Source of the DNA: Streptomyces sulfonofaciens
GTDB lineage: Bacteria > Actinomycetota > Actinomycetes > Streptomycetales > Streptomycetaceae
Reading direction: 5' to 3'
Assembly: GCF_014656295.1 (NCBI RefSeq)
Contig: NZ_BNCD01000015.1
Location: forward strand, 62,001 to 126,000
Length of the DNA stretch: 64,000 nt
Shown here: piece after piece, positions 8,390-16,364 of the stretch
Layout: every line of letters begins with the position of its first letter
How positions within the stretch are numbered: the first letter of the stretch is position 1
Notes under the pieces: generated by a model
Seen by the model: the letters and a program-made list of their open reading frames with translations, nothing else
Database searches by the model: none
Told to the model about the DNA's origin: nothing
Position numbers and translations under genes: made by a program

Positions 8390-8959
8390 TCAGTCGAGCA
8401 GGCGCAGCGCCTGGTCGACCGTCGCGCGCAGTTCTTGCGGGTCCTGGCCGGCGCGGTGGCGCACCCGGAGGCCGGTGAGGATGGTGAACAGCAGGTCGGC
8501 GGTGGCGTCCGCGTCGAGGTCGGCCGGCAGTTCGCCGGTGGCGATGCCGCGACGCAGCAGCTCGGCGACGGCGGTCTTCGTGCCGTCGAAGGCCGCGCGC
8601 ACGCGCCCTTCCGTTTCCGGATCGTCGGTGCCCAGCTCGACGGCGGTGTGGACGACGAAGCAGCCCGGCAGCTCGGACGGGGCGACCATCGAGGTGAGCC
8701 AGTCGCGCAGTGCCGCGCGGACGGGCCGGCCGTCCCCCAGGGCCGCGGCGGCGCGTGCGGACTCGGATGCCTGGTAGTGGTCCAGCGCGCGCAGGAACAG
8801 TGTGTGCTTGTCGCTGAACGCCCGGTAGAGGCTGCTCGGGTTGAGCGTGAGCGCCTCGCTCAGGTCGCGTGTGGATGTGGCGTGGTAGCCGTGCCGGTGG
8901 AAAACCTCCGCGGCGCGCGCGACCGCCTGCTGCTCGTCGAACTCCCGGGGCCGTGGCAT
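8390..8959 (-). CDS. TetR-family repressor of the adjacent SDR gene
   Basis: A 189-residue transcription factor. The N-terminal helix-turn-helix reads AAEVFHRHGYHATSTRDLSE then ALTLNPSSLYRAFSDKHTLF, the canonical TetR DNA-binding domain at residues 14-55. The C-terminal ligand domain contains a Cys (ELPGCFVVHTAVELG) of the type seen in AcuR/NemR-like TetR proteins. It is divergent from the SDR gene starting at 9050, and the 90-base space between them holds an almost perfect 18-base dyad. By standard logic it represses itself and the SDR gene until a small ligand, perhaps an electrophile, releases it. Confidence 0.9.
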   Translation of the reverse strand: MPRPREFDEQQAVARAAEVFHRHGYHATSTRDLSEALTLNPSSLYRAFSDKHTLFLRALDHYQASESARAAAALGDGRPVRAALRDWLTSMVAPSELPGCFVVHTAVELGTDDPETEGRVRAAFDGTKTAVAELLRRGIATGELPADLDADATADLLFTILTGLRVRHRAGQDPQELRATVDQALRLLD

Positions 8960-8981
8960 GCGTCCATCCTACCCAAGTTGT

Positions 8982-9032
8982 GGAACAGTCGCTCCCGTAT
9001 TAGTGTGTGGGTCATACGGGAGCGAACGTTCC
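8982..9032. promoter_or_regulatory. 18-bp inverted repeat between tetR and SDR gene
   Basis: The left arm GGAACAGTCGCTCCCGTA (8982-8999) and right arm TACGGGAGCGAACGTTCC (9015-9032) are complementary at 16 of 18 positions around a 15-base centre. TATTAG at 8998-9003 is a possible -10 for the SDR gene inside the element. Position between divergent genes and length fit a TetR operator controlling both directions. Confidence 0.7.
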
Positions 9033-9049
9033 CGAACTAGGAGGCAGTG

Positions 9050-9811
9050 ATGAGCGACAAGGTGGCCGTTGTCAGCGGTGGGACGAAGGGCATCGGTGCG
9101 GCGGTCGTCGAGCGCCTGCGCAAGGACGGTTACGCCGTCGTCACGGGCTCCCGCTCGGCCGTGCCGGAGCAGCGCGACGACCTGACCGTGGTGCGCGCCG
9201 ACCTGTCGACGGCCGAGGGGGTGCAGGCGCTCGCCGAGGCGGCGCTCGTGCGCGGGCGGGTGGACGCGCTCGTCAACAACGTCGGGCGGTTCGGCGCCCG
9301 GAGTTCCTTCCTCGATGTCACCGACGAGCAGTGGGAGCAGGGGTTCGCCGCCAACGTGCTGTCGGCCGTGCGGCTCACCCGTGCGCTGCTGCCGGCCCTG
9401 CTGGAGCGCGGCGGGGCGATCGTCAACGTTTCCTCGATCAACGCACGACTGCCGTTCCCCATGGTCGTCGACTACTCCGCGCACAAGGCCGCGCTGACCA
9501 ACCTCACGACCACGCTGTCGGAGGAGTTCGCGCCGCGAGGCGTCCGGGTCAACGCGGTGTCGCCCGGGCCGGTCCGCACGCCAAGCTGGACAGGTGACGG
9601 GGGGATGGCCGACGGCATGGCCGCGGCGTCGGGCGCCACGCGCGAGCAGATACTGGACGAGGGCGTGCCGGCGAGCATGAACATCGCGCTCGGCCGGATG
9701 GGCGAGGCCGAGGAGGTCGCCGCGGCCGTCGCGTTCCTGCTGGGGCCGGAGGCGCGGTGGATCACCGGCACGGATCTCGTGATCGACGGAGGCATCATCA
9801 AGACGGCGTGA
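9050..9811 (+). CDS. short-chain dehydrogenase/reductase
   Basis: A classical SDR oxidoreductase of 253 residues. The cofactor motif is VVSGGTKGIGAAVV (TGxxxGxG type with Ser for Thr) near the N-terminus. NNVGRF follows, then catalytic Ser in VNVSSINAR and the catalytic YSAHK, and it ends LVIDGGIIKTA. Asn-Ser-Tyr-Lys residues are all present, so the enzyme should be active. The start is ATG 9050 with AGGAGG five bases upstream; an in-frame GTG at 9047 is too close to that ribosome site. Control by the divergent TetR gene is likely. Substrate is unknown. Confidence 0.9.
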   Translation: MSDKVAVVSGGTKGIGAAVVERLRKDGYAVVTGSRSAVPEQRDDLTVVRADLSTAEGVQALAEAALVRGRVDALVNNVGRFGARSSFLDVTDEQWEQGFAANVLSAVRLTRALLPALLERGGAIVNVSSINARLPFPMVVDYSAHKAALTNLTTTLSEEFAPRGVRVNAVSPGPVRTPSWTGDGGMADGMAAASGATREQILDEGVPASMNIALGRMGEAEEVAAAVAFLLGPEARWITGTDLVIDGGIIKTA

Positions 9812-9818
9812 CAGTGGC

Positions 9819-9836
9819 CTGGGCCGACCGGTCCAG
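9819..9836. terminator. hairpin between convergent SDR and MarR genes
   Basis: CTGGGCC (9819-9825), GACC loop and GGTCCAG (9830-9836) form a 7-bp stem with one G-T pair, 8 bases after the SDR stop. It lies in the 61-base space between convergent genes and has no U-tract, as is common in streptomycetes. Confidence 0.4.
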
Positions 9837-9872
9837 TGGTCGCCGTCATGGCCGCACGACCGCTTGCGTCCG

Positions 9873-10316
9873 CTAACCCGCATCCTCTCCCAGCATGCGG
9901 CGCAACAGCCCCCGCAGCAGCAGCCGCTCCTGCCGGGAGAGCCCGGCGAGCGGCTCGCGGGCGAAGTCGAGGGAGTCGCGCAGGCTCCGCGCCGTGCGCG
10001 CGCCCTCCCGGGTGGGTGCGGCCAGCTTCACCCGCCGGTCGGCCGGATCGGGGCGGCGCTCGACCAGGCCCCGCGCCTCCAGGCGGTCGATGATTCCGGT
10101 CACGTTGGACGGCTCGCACTTCATGGCCCGGGCGATCCGGCGCATCGGCAGCGGTTCCACGCTCAGCAGGCTCAGTATCCGCGCCTGGGCTCCCGTCAGC
10201 GCGTGCCGGGCCGCCGCCTGCTCGTACTCCTGGTGATAGCGCGCCACCACACTGCCGATGAGGTCGACGACCTCAACGGTCAGCGGGTCGGTCCGCGCGG
10301 CAGGGGTGGTCGTCAT
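9873..10316 (-). CDS. MarR-family transcriptional regulator
   Basis: A 147-residue winged-helix regulator. The recognition region is PMRRIARAMKCEPSNVTGII followed by DRLEARGLVERRPDPADRRV (recognition helix plus wing), the classical MarR arrangement at about residues 57-96. It is divergent from the enal-reductase gene at 10478, so it most likely represses that gene and itself. The ATG at 10316 is preceded by TACCCT and exactly seven bases, which suggests a leaderless mRNA. A single Cys (Cys 67) lies in the DNA-binding domain and could allow redox sensing, which is speculative. Confidence 0.9.
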   Translation of the reverse strand: MTTTPAARTDPLTVEVVDLIGSVVARYHQEYEQAAARHALTGAQARILSLLSVEPLPMRRIARAMKCEPSNVTGIIDRLEARGLVERRPDPADRRVKLAAPTREGARTARSLRDSLDFAREPLAGLSRQERLLLRGLLRRMLGEDAG

Positions 10317-10344
10317 GCCCCACAGGGTACCCGTTTACTTGACA
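10317..10344. promoter_or_regulatory. divergent marR / oxidoreductase promoter region
   Basis: On the minus strand TACCCT (10329-10324) sits seven bases before the marR ATG. On the plus strand TTGACA (10339-10344) is a good -35 for the oxidoreductase gene, but its -10 is poor. The overlapping TTGACAA is a TTGnCAA core like many MarR operators. Assignment is by position and motif only. Confidence 0.45.
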
Positions 10345-10392
10345 ACATGAAATATCTACGAGCATGGTGTTTCAGAGGCTGAAGCTTTTGCT

Positions 10393-10432
10393 CGCCGCTT
10401 CCCTCTCCGGAACCGTGGAGAGGGAAGCGGCG
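10393..10432 (+). promoter_or_regulatory. 16-bp perfect hairpin in the mRNA leader of the oxidoreductase
   Basis: CGCCGCTTCCCTCTCC (10393-10408) pairs with GGAGAGGGAAGCGGCG (10417-10432) around GGAACCGT, with no mismatch. It lies about 30 bases upstream of the AGGAGG ribosome site at 10463-10468 and is not followed by U residues. It could stabilise the transcript, terminate leader transcription, or be a protein-binding dyad. Nothing in the sequence decides between these. Confidence 0.6.
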
Positions 10433-10477
10433 GCCTCGGTTCGAGGAAAACCGCGTTGTCACAGGAGGCCTTCCACC

Positions 10478-11518
<1,041 letters not shown>

Positions 11519-11520
11519 GG

Positions 11521-11591
11521 CCCGCCCGTGCGGCGGGTCGGCCACGGGCGCGGTGGAGCGAAGGGGCCGGGCCGTCGGGCTCGACCCCTTC
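11521..11591. terminator. convergent terminator region after the enal reductase
   Basis: CCCGCC (11521-11526) pairs with GGCGGG (11532-11537) directly after the oxidoreductase stop. A second dyad, GAAGGGG (11560-11566) with CCCCTTC (11585-11591), lies just before the end of the convergent DUF397 gene. Together they fit a bidirectional termination zone. Confidence 0.5.
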
Positions 11592-11594
11592 TCC

Positions 11595-11819
11595 CTACGG
11601 GGCCCGGAGTTCGCCGTGCTTCACGGCGGTGACGAAGGACGACCAGTGGTGCGCCGGTATGGCGAGCACGGGCCCGTACGGGGTCTTGGAGTCGCGGACG
11701 GGGACGGTGCCGGATCTGCGGGCGGCGGCGGGGGCCCATTCGAGGCAGTCGCCGCCGTCCCCGTTGCTGTACGTGGACTTGACCCACCCCGTCGCGGAGT
11801 GAAGAGGGTAGTTGTTCAT
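11595..11819 (-). CDS. DUF397 protein, partner of the adjacent XRE regulator
   Basis: A 74-residue protein with the DUF397 pattern: WVKSTYSNGDGGDCLEWAPA, then VPVRDSKTPYGPVLAIP and WSSFVTAVKHGEL. Its ATG at 11819 overlaps the stop of the XRE gene (ATGA), so the pair is co-translated. Streptomycetes contain dozens of XRE-DUF5753/DUF397 pairs. From memory, the S. coelicolor Scr1/Scr2 pair of this type affects antibiotic production and behaves toxin-antitoxin-like. Whether this pair does so is unknown. An upstream in-frame ATG exists but lies inside the XRE gene. Confidence 0.88.
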   Translation of the reverse strand: MNNYPLHSATGWVKSTYSNGDGGDCLEWAPAAARRSGTVPVRDSKTPYGPVLAIPAHHWSSFVTAVKHGELRAP

Positions 11820-12664
11820 GCGGATAACTCCTCCATGACTGTTCGGATGAACGATGCCGTCTCGCCCGGCGGCAGGGCGTAGGTCCTGAGCAGGTCGTAC
11901 TTGTCCCGGCAATCGCAGACGGTCTCCTCGTCCTCGAGGAGCACCCCGGTGACGATGCTCTCGTCCCAGGCCACTGACGTGCCGTCGTCGAGGGTCATGA
12001 GCTTCAGTGTGCCTCCCATCAAGGCATGTTCACCGTTGCGGAACGGTAGGAGCTGGACGACTGTCGTTCGGGTGTCCGCCACGTCCAGTACGGCGGCCAA
12101 CTGCTCCCGCATCACTGCCGGGCCTCCGACAGGACGCCTCACCACCGCTTCGTTGAGGATGACGGAGAGCCGGGGCGGAGAAACCGACCGCAGACGCTCC
12201 TGACGGCTCAGCCGAGCCGCGACGAGTTCCTGGATCCCCTCGTCACTCGCCTGTGGCTTGCTGACGCGGAAGAGCGCCTGTGCGTAGGCAGCGGTCTGGA
12301 GGAGCCCTGGCACGAGTTCCCCGCTGTACACCTCGATCAACTGCGCCCGAGCCTCCATCCGCATGCTCCTCCGGTACTGCTCCGGATGGATCTCCTGGCT
12401 CTGCCGGACCAGTTCGCTCAACCGGTCGAAGAGGCCGTCCGTGCCGAAGAGCCGGTCCAGGGCGGCGGACAGGCCAGGTGGCGGCAGCATCTCCGCGGTC
12501 TCCACGCGGTGCAACTGGCTCTTGCTGTACGGGATCCGCGCGGCCAGCGTGTCGAACGACATCTCCGCACCGGTGCGGTGGCGGCGCATTTCCGCGCCGT
12601 AGAAATCCCTGTTCGAGCGGTACGGCGTCAGCTCGCGCAGCGGACGTGCCATGTGAACCCCCAT
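11816..12664 (-). CDS. XRE-family regulator with DUF5753 domain
   Basis: A 282-residue regulator. The N-terminal helix-turn-helix (GAEMRRHRTGAEMSFDTLAA with RIPYSKSQLHRVETAEMLPP) covers about residues 24-62. The rest is the DUF5753 sensor-like domain (YSGELVPGLLQTAAYAQALF, LNEAVVRRPVGGP, TTVVQLLPFRNGEHALMGG). Start is ATG 12664; an internal ATG at 12652 (MARPL) is an alternative. It is coupled to the DUF397 gene downstream and divergent from two small genes at 12857 and 13090. That four-gene arrangement recurs in streptomycetes as far as I recall. Confidence 0.88.
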   Translation of the reverse strand: MGVHMARPLRELTPYRSNRDFYGAEMRRHRTGAEMSFDTLAARIPYSKSQLHRVETAEMLPPPGLSAALDRLFGTDGLFDRLSELVRQSQEIHPEQYRRSMRMEARAQLIEVYSGELVPGLLQTAAYAQALFRVSKPQASDEGIQELVAARLSRQERLRSVSPPRLSVILNEAVVRRPVGGPAVMREQLAAVLDVADTRTTVVQLLPFRNGEHALMGGTLKLMTLDDGTSVAWDESIVTGVLLEDEETVCDCRDKYDLLRTYALPPGETASFIRTVMEELSA

Positions 12665-12856
12665 TGTTCCAGGGCGGCGTCGGGATGCCCGCCCTCTTCA
12701 GATCGTACGTACGCGGGACGATGCTCGGATTACGGGAAGTCGCCGTCGCCCGAAAGGATTAACGCGGCCCACGGGAAGGTGAACTCGGGCCCGGTCGTCG
12801 GCTCCCCGTGTTTTTCGGCGCAGGACAGGACCATTGACGCGAGGATCTCGGGAAGA

Positions 12857-13093
12857 ATGAGCGCGGAAGAAATCCGGCGGGCGGCGGCCGAGCGGATCGA
12901 AGAGGCCGAGGACGTACGCGACGAGCTGTGCGCGGCGCTGCACGGGGCGGGCGTCGTGCTGCCGTCGTTGCGGGTGGAGCCCGCGGCGTACGCGGACGAG
13001 AGGCCCCGTCCGCTGGTGGAGTTGGGCCGCTGCAACCTGCGGACGGCCCGGCTGATCGCCGAGGCTCTTCGGCGCGGCGGGGCGGGAGCCTGA
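12857..13093 (+). CDS. small conserved protein beside XRE/DUF397 pair
   Basis: A 78-residue hypothetical protein beginning MSAEEIRRAAAERIEEAEDV. The first 35 residues form an acidic/basic amphipathic helix. The conserved-looking core LPSLRVEPAAYA and PLVELGRCNLRTARLIAEAL follows, the latter suggesting a second helix. There is no signal or membrane segment. It starts at ATG 12857 with GGGAAG upstream. Its TGA overlaps the likely CTG start of the next gene. I recognise it only as a recurrent streptomycete hypothetical. The XRE neighbour suggests a regulatory or DNA-associated role. Confidence 0.75.
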   Translation: MSAEEIRRAAAERIEEAEDVRDELCAALHGAGVVLPSLRVEPAAYADERPRPLVELGRCNLRTARLIAEALRRGGAGA

Positions 13094-13308
13094 GCGGGAC
13101 GCGCCCGGCCGCCGCCCCGGACCCGGCGTCCGGCCAGGTCGCGGTGTCCGAGCCGGTGCCGACCGCCGGATGCGATGTCTGCACGGCGCTGTGCGGCCGG
13201 CGTGAGGCCGCGCGGGCGGCGGGGCGCCAGGACGTCGTAGGTGCCTGCAACCGTGAACTGCTCAATCACCGAAAACGGCGGGGCCGGCCCGCGGGCGAGG
13301 GCGCGTAA
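13090..13308 (+). CDS. small Cys-containing hypothetical with a probable CTG start
   Basis: A 72-residue product if initiated at the CTG at 13090, which overlaps the stop of the preceding gene as CTGA. An in-frame GTG at 13144 would give 54 residues. There is no usable ATG. The core CDVCTALCGRREAARAAG contains a C-x2-C-x3-C cluster, and QDVVGACNRELLNHRKRRGR follows, a basic tail. The Cys cluster could bind metal or support a redox switch. Co-translation with the 78-residue protein is likely. Reading-frame character (third-position GC, no stops) supports coding. Function is unknown. Confidence 0.6.
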   Translation: MSGTRPAAAPDPASGQVAVSEPVPTAGCDVCTALCGRREAARAAGRQDVVGACNRELLNHRKRRGRPAGEGA

Positions 13309-13336
13309 GGATCCCGCAAACCCGTCACAGACCCCT

Positions 13337-13420
13337 CAGGAAACCGGCCAGGAAGTGCCCCGGAAATCCGTCAGGAAACCGCCCAGGAAACCGCTCAGGA
13401 AACCCGTCTGGAAATCCTTC
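13337..13420 (+). repeat. degenerate 12-base tandem repeat in intergenic region
   Basis: About seven units of consensus CAGGAAACCGCC run from 13337 to 13420, with one single-base slip. They occupy the 394-base space between the small Cys protein (ends 13308) and the EI24-family gene (13703). Rich in GGAAA, the tract looks unlike its surroundings. No gene is convincing here: a frame through it reads as RKPx repeats but has no ribosome site or family resemblance. Nothing else recognisable lies between 13421 and 13702. Confidence 0.65.
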
Positions 13421-13702
13421 CGCGAGGTCGGCGCGGCGATGATTACGCACCCGTGCGGGACCCGTGTGGACACCTCCGGGCAAAGGAATCGCGGAGAAAG
13501 GAGAGCCCCGTGGTGTTCCGCGCACGGCCGCCCGCGCACACACGCCTGTGGCGCGGTGATGCCGATGCGGCACGGCACGTGCGCCCGCGGTGCTGCGCCG
13601 TGCCCTGCTGCACCATCTCGGCGAGATCCCCTCGGCTGCCGCGGGTGACCTCGCGCGGGCGACCCGGACGGCGCCGCGGGCATTGCCGGTAAGGTGCCCG
13701 CC

Positions 13703-14578
13703 ATGCGTGATCTCGGGGCGGGCTTCGGCCATCTGGTGAAGGGGCAGCGATGGGTTGCCCGGCACGGCAGGCAGTACGGCTTCGCCCTGCTGCCCGGGCT
13801 GGTCACCCTGGTGCTCTACCTGGCCCTGCTGACCGCCCTCGCCGTCTGGGGCGACGACCTGGTCGGCTGGGCTACGCCCTTCGCCGACGACTGGCCCTCG
13901 CCGTGGGCCGGCCTCTTCCGCGGGCTGTTGACCGCAGTGCTGTTCGCGCTGGTGCTGCTGCTCGCCGTGCTCACCTTCACGGCGGTGACGCTGCTGGTGG
14001 GCCAGCCCTTCTACGAGGCGCTGTCCGAACGGGTCGACCGCTCCGTCTCGCCGGACGGCACCGCCCCGAAGTCGCGGCTGCCGCTCTGGCGCGGACTGTG
14101 GGTGTCGGCCCGCGACAGCCTGCGCATCCTGGTGCGCGCCACGCTCTGGGGCGTGCTGCTCTTCGCGCTCGGCTTCCTGCCGGGGGTCGGGCAGACCGTG
14201 GTGCCCGTGGTGGGCTTCTTCGTCACCGGTTTCTTCCTGGTGGAGGAGCTGACGGCGGTGGCGCTGCAACGCCGGGACGTGGAACTGCGCGACCGGCTCG
14301 CCCTGCTGCGTGCCCGCAGGTCCCTGGTGTGGGGCTTCGGCGCGCCGCTCGCCGCCGCCTTCGTGGTGCCGCTGGTCGCCGTCTTCCTGATGCCGGGCGC
14401 GGTCGCGGGCGCCACCCTGATGGCCCGTGAACTGCTCGGCGAGGAGACGGTGCCGGGGGGCGGACCTGACGGCGGGGCCGGTGGCACGGGCGAGTACGCC
14501 CAGCCCCTCGCCCCGCCGCCCCCCGGCCCGTCGGACGGACCGCCCGCGCCGCCGGTCAGCCGTCCACAGGAAGGCTGA
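13703..14578 (+). CDS. EI24-domain membrane protein
   Basis: A 291-residue integral membrane protein of the EI24/CysZ-like family. It opens MRDLGAGFGHLVKGQRWVAR, then several hydrophobic segments follow: YGFALLPGLVTLVLYLALLT, VLFALVLLLAVLTFTAVTLL, LWGVLLFALGFLPGVGQTVV and APLAAAFVVPLVAVFLMPGA. QPFYEALSERVDR lies in the loop typical for the family. The C-terminal 50 residues are Gly/Pro-rich and probably disordered. ATG 13703 was chosen over the GTG at 13694. The 3' end overlaps the convergent deformylase gene by 23 bases. CysZ relatives import sulfate, but EI24 proteins in actinomycetes are uncharacterised. Confidence 0.83.
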   Translation: MRDLGAGFGHLVKGQRWVARHGRQYGFALLPGLVTLVLYLALLTALAVWGDDLVGWATPFADDWPSPWAGLFRGLLTAVLFALVLLLAVLTFTAVTLLVGQPFYEALSERVDRSVSPDGTAPKSRLPLWRGLWVSARDSLRILVRATLWGVLLFALGFLPGVGQTVVPVVGFFVTGFFLVEELTAVALQRRDVELRDRLALLRARRSLVWGFGAPLAAAFVVPLVAVFLMPGAVAGATLMARELLGEETVPGGGPDGGAGGTGEYAQPLAPPPPGPSDGPPAPPVSRPQEG

Positions 14579-15206
14579 AGCCGAGCGCACGGGCCGCGGT
14601 GTGCGGAGTCGGCTGCGCCCAACGGTCCACCAGCGCCTGCTGGGAGGTGAGCGAGCGGAGCTCGGCGCGGTCCAGGTAGAGCATGCCGTCGAGGTGGTCC
14701 GTCTCGTGCTGCACGATGCGCGCCGGCCACCCGGCGCACTCCTCGTCCACCCGCCGTCCGTGCTCGTCCTCGGCCCGTAGCCTGATCCGCGCGTACCGGG
14801 CCACCACGGCCTGCCAGCCAGGCACGCTCAGGCAGCCCTCGAAGAAGGCGGCGCGGGCCGCCCCCGCCGGTTCGTACGACGGGTTCACGAGCACCCGGAA
14901 CGGCTGCGGCACCCGCCCCCTGGCGTCCCGCACCTCCTCGGCGACCTCGGCCGGGTCCTCGACGACGGCGATCCGCAGCGGGATCCCGACCTGCGGTGCC
15001 GCCAGGCCCACGCCGGGAGCGGCGTGCATGGCCTCCCGCATCGCCGTGAGGAGCCGGGCCAGCAGCGGACCCGGCAACTGGCCCTCGTAGGGCATTGCGG
15101 GGCGGCGCAGCACCGGGTCCCCGGCGGCGACGATGGGCAGCGGACCGGGTGTTTCGAGCAGTTCCTCGACGAGCGCGCCGAGCGGCGCGGGCACAGGTGT
15201 GGACAT
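14556..15206 (-). CDS. def: peptide deformylase
   Basis: A 216-residue metalloenzyme removing the formyl group from nascent proteins. All three family motifs are present: GVGLAAPQVG (residues 65-74), EGCLSVPG with metal-binding Cys 125, and QHETDHLDG with metal ligands His 167 and His 171 and catalytic Glu 168. An N-terminal extension of about 20 residues (ALGVxEELLETPG type) is common in actinobacterial paralogues. It starts at ATG 15206 and converges on the EI24 gene with a 23-base overlap. Streptomycetes usually carry several deformylases, so this may be a secondary copy. Confidence 0.92.
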   Translation of the reverse strand: MSTPVPAPLGALVEELLETPGPLPIVAAGDPVLRRPAMPYEGQLPGPLLARLLTAMREAMHAAPGVGLAAPQVGIPLRIAVVEDPAEVAEEVRDARGRVPQPFRVLVNPSYEPAGAARAAFFEGCLSVPGWQAVVARYARIRLRAEDEHGRRVDEECAGWPARIVQHETDHLDGMLYLDRAELRSLTSQQALVDRWAQPTPHTAARALGFSLPVDG

Positions 15207-15289
15207 CGGGCCAGCATGCCACCGGGAATGGGGGAGCGGCGCGGCGGCAGCGCGCGCCCCCGGCGCCGGCCCCGTCGCCGATCGGACGC

Positions 15290-15338
15290 GCACCGTGCGC
15301 CATGCGCACCGTGCACCGTGCACCGTGCGCACCCTGCC
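15290..15338. repeat. short CACCGTG tandem tract
   Basis: Five to six near-copies of a 7-base unit (CACCGTG, with CGC variants) lie between the deformylase start and the convergent-side end of the IclR gene. The 152-base intergenic space holds nothing else recognisable. Confidence 0.5.
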
Positions 15339-15358
15339 AACCCCTCGGCCGGCCGCCG

Positions 15359-16153
15359 TCAGTGCAGCAGGGCCGTCGCCTCGTCGACGGTCTCGCGCAG
15401 GACCGTGCTCATCCGGCGCAGGTCCGTGCGGTTCGTCCGGCTCACCGGCACCGAGACGTTGAAGGCCATCTGCATCGGGGTGCGGCGGGCGGGGAAGGCC
15501 ACGGCCGCCGAGGTCACGCCCTCCTCGCTCTCCTCGCTGCTGGTGGCGTAGCCGAGGCGCCGGGCCACCTCGACCTCCGACTCCAGCTCGGAGCGGCGCC
15601 GGATGGAGTTCGGGGTCAGCCCTTCCAACTCCTCGTCCGGATAGAGGCGGTGCAGGTCGGCCGGGGTCAACTGGGCCAGCATCGCCTTTCCGGTCGACGT
15701 GCAGTGCGCCGGCATCGACTGGCCGAGCCGGGAGGCGACGCGGACCGCGCGCGGGCTCTCGATCGCGTCGATGAACCGGACCGTGGTGCCGTCCAGGATC
15801 CCGAGGTGCACCGTCTCCGCCAGTTCCCCGTTCAGCCGCTCCAGGAACGGGTGGAGGGTGGACCGCACGTCGAAGCGCTGGAGCACCGAGAAGGCGACAC
15901 CGGTCAGTGCCGTGCCCGCCTCGTACGCCTTGCCGCGCTCGCTCTGCCGGATGAAACCGCGGTAGTGCAGCATCGCGAGCAGCCGGTGGGCCGTGGAGGT
16001 GGCCACTCCCAGGTAGTGGGCGACGTCCGTGAGGCGCAGCTCGCTGCGCTCGCCCAGCAGCAGAAGGATCTTGAGGGCGTTGTCCACCGACTCGATCGGG
16101 TACTGCGGTTCCGGGCCGCCGATGGACGCCACGTCGTCCGCGTTTTTCTTCAT
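15359..16153 (-). CDS. IclR-family regulator of the aromatic uptake/oxygenase cluster
   Basis: A 264-residue transcription factor. The winged helix-turn-helix (LRLTDVAHYLGVATSTAHRL near residues 38-60) is followed by the IclR ligand domain (VHLGILDGTTVRFIDAIESP, SMPAHCTSTGKAMLAQL and GYATSSEESEEGVTSAAVAF). It is divergent from the ABC operon at 16365. TATTCT lies exactly six bases before the ATG (16160-16165), so the message is probably leaderless. A TTCTTC/GAAGAA dyad overlaps both that -10 and the start codon, indicating tight autorepression. Family members in aromatic catabolism (PcaR, PobR, PadR-like of phthalate clusters) respond to the pathway substrate. Confidence 0.92.
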   Translation of the reverse strand: MKKNADDVASIGGPEPQYPIESVDNALKILLLLGERSELRLTDVAHYLGVATSTAHRLLAMLHYRGFIRQSERGKAYEAGTALTGVAFSVLQRFDVRSTLHPFLERLNGELAETVHLGILDGTTVRFIDAIESPRAVRVASRLGQSMPAHCTSTGKAMLAQLTPADLHRLYPDEELEGLTPNSIRRRSELESEVEVARRLGYATSSEESEEGVTSAAVAFPARRTPMQMAFNVSVPVSRTNRTDLRRMSTVLRETVDEATALLH

Positions 16154-16163
16154 AGCAGAAGAA
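16146..16163. promoter_or_regulatory. IclR-type operator 1, over iclR start and -10
   Basis: TTCTTCATAGCAGAAGAA is a perfect TTCTTC/GAAGAA dyad around ATAGCA. It covers the start codon (16153) and most of the -10 box of the divergent iclR gene. A 15-of-18 match recurs at 16335-16352, which supports it as a specific site rather than chance. Confidence 0.65.
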
Positions 16164-16296
16164 TAGGCCACCTCTGCCGGAGGGTCCTCGTCCGGTCCCT
16201 TCCTCACGGCCCTGTTCCGTGCCCACCGCTCCGCGCCGTCGACCTTCCAAAGCGCGTTCGGTGGTGGATATGGGGACGTACATACGACGCGATGTA

Positions 16297-16325
16297 TTGA
16301 CTGGATCCCAACCTCACTGTAGGAC
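16297..16325 (+). promoter_or_regulatory. promoter of the ABC transporter operon
   Basis: TTGACT (16297-16302), 17 bases, then TAGGAC (16320-16325) is close to the vegetative consensus. The predicted transcription start near 16332 lies directly before operator 2, and the first gene starts at 16365 with AGGGAG upstream. Confidence 0.65.
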
Positions 16326-16334
16326 AGAGCAACC

Positions 16335-16352
16335 TTCTTCATTGCAGAAAAG
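16335..16352. promoter_or_regulatory. IclR-type operator 2, at the ABC operon start site
   Basis: TTCTTCATTGCAGAAAAG matches operator 1 at 15 of 18 positions. It lies immediately after the predicted start of transcription, where bound protein would block elongation or promoter clearance. Confidence 0.6.
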
Positions 16353-16364
16353 GGAGCTGATCTC

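Noticed and set aside
13337..13420. CRISPR array
   Set aside because: Units are 12 bases, contiguous and without spacers.
13241..13648. 135-codon frame through the 12-base repeat (RKPx repeats)
   Set aside because: No ribosome site, no similarity, and the repeat explains the open frame.
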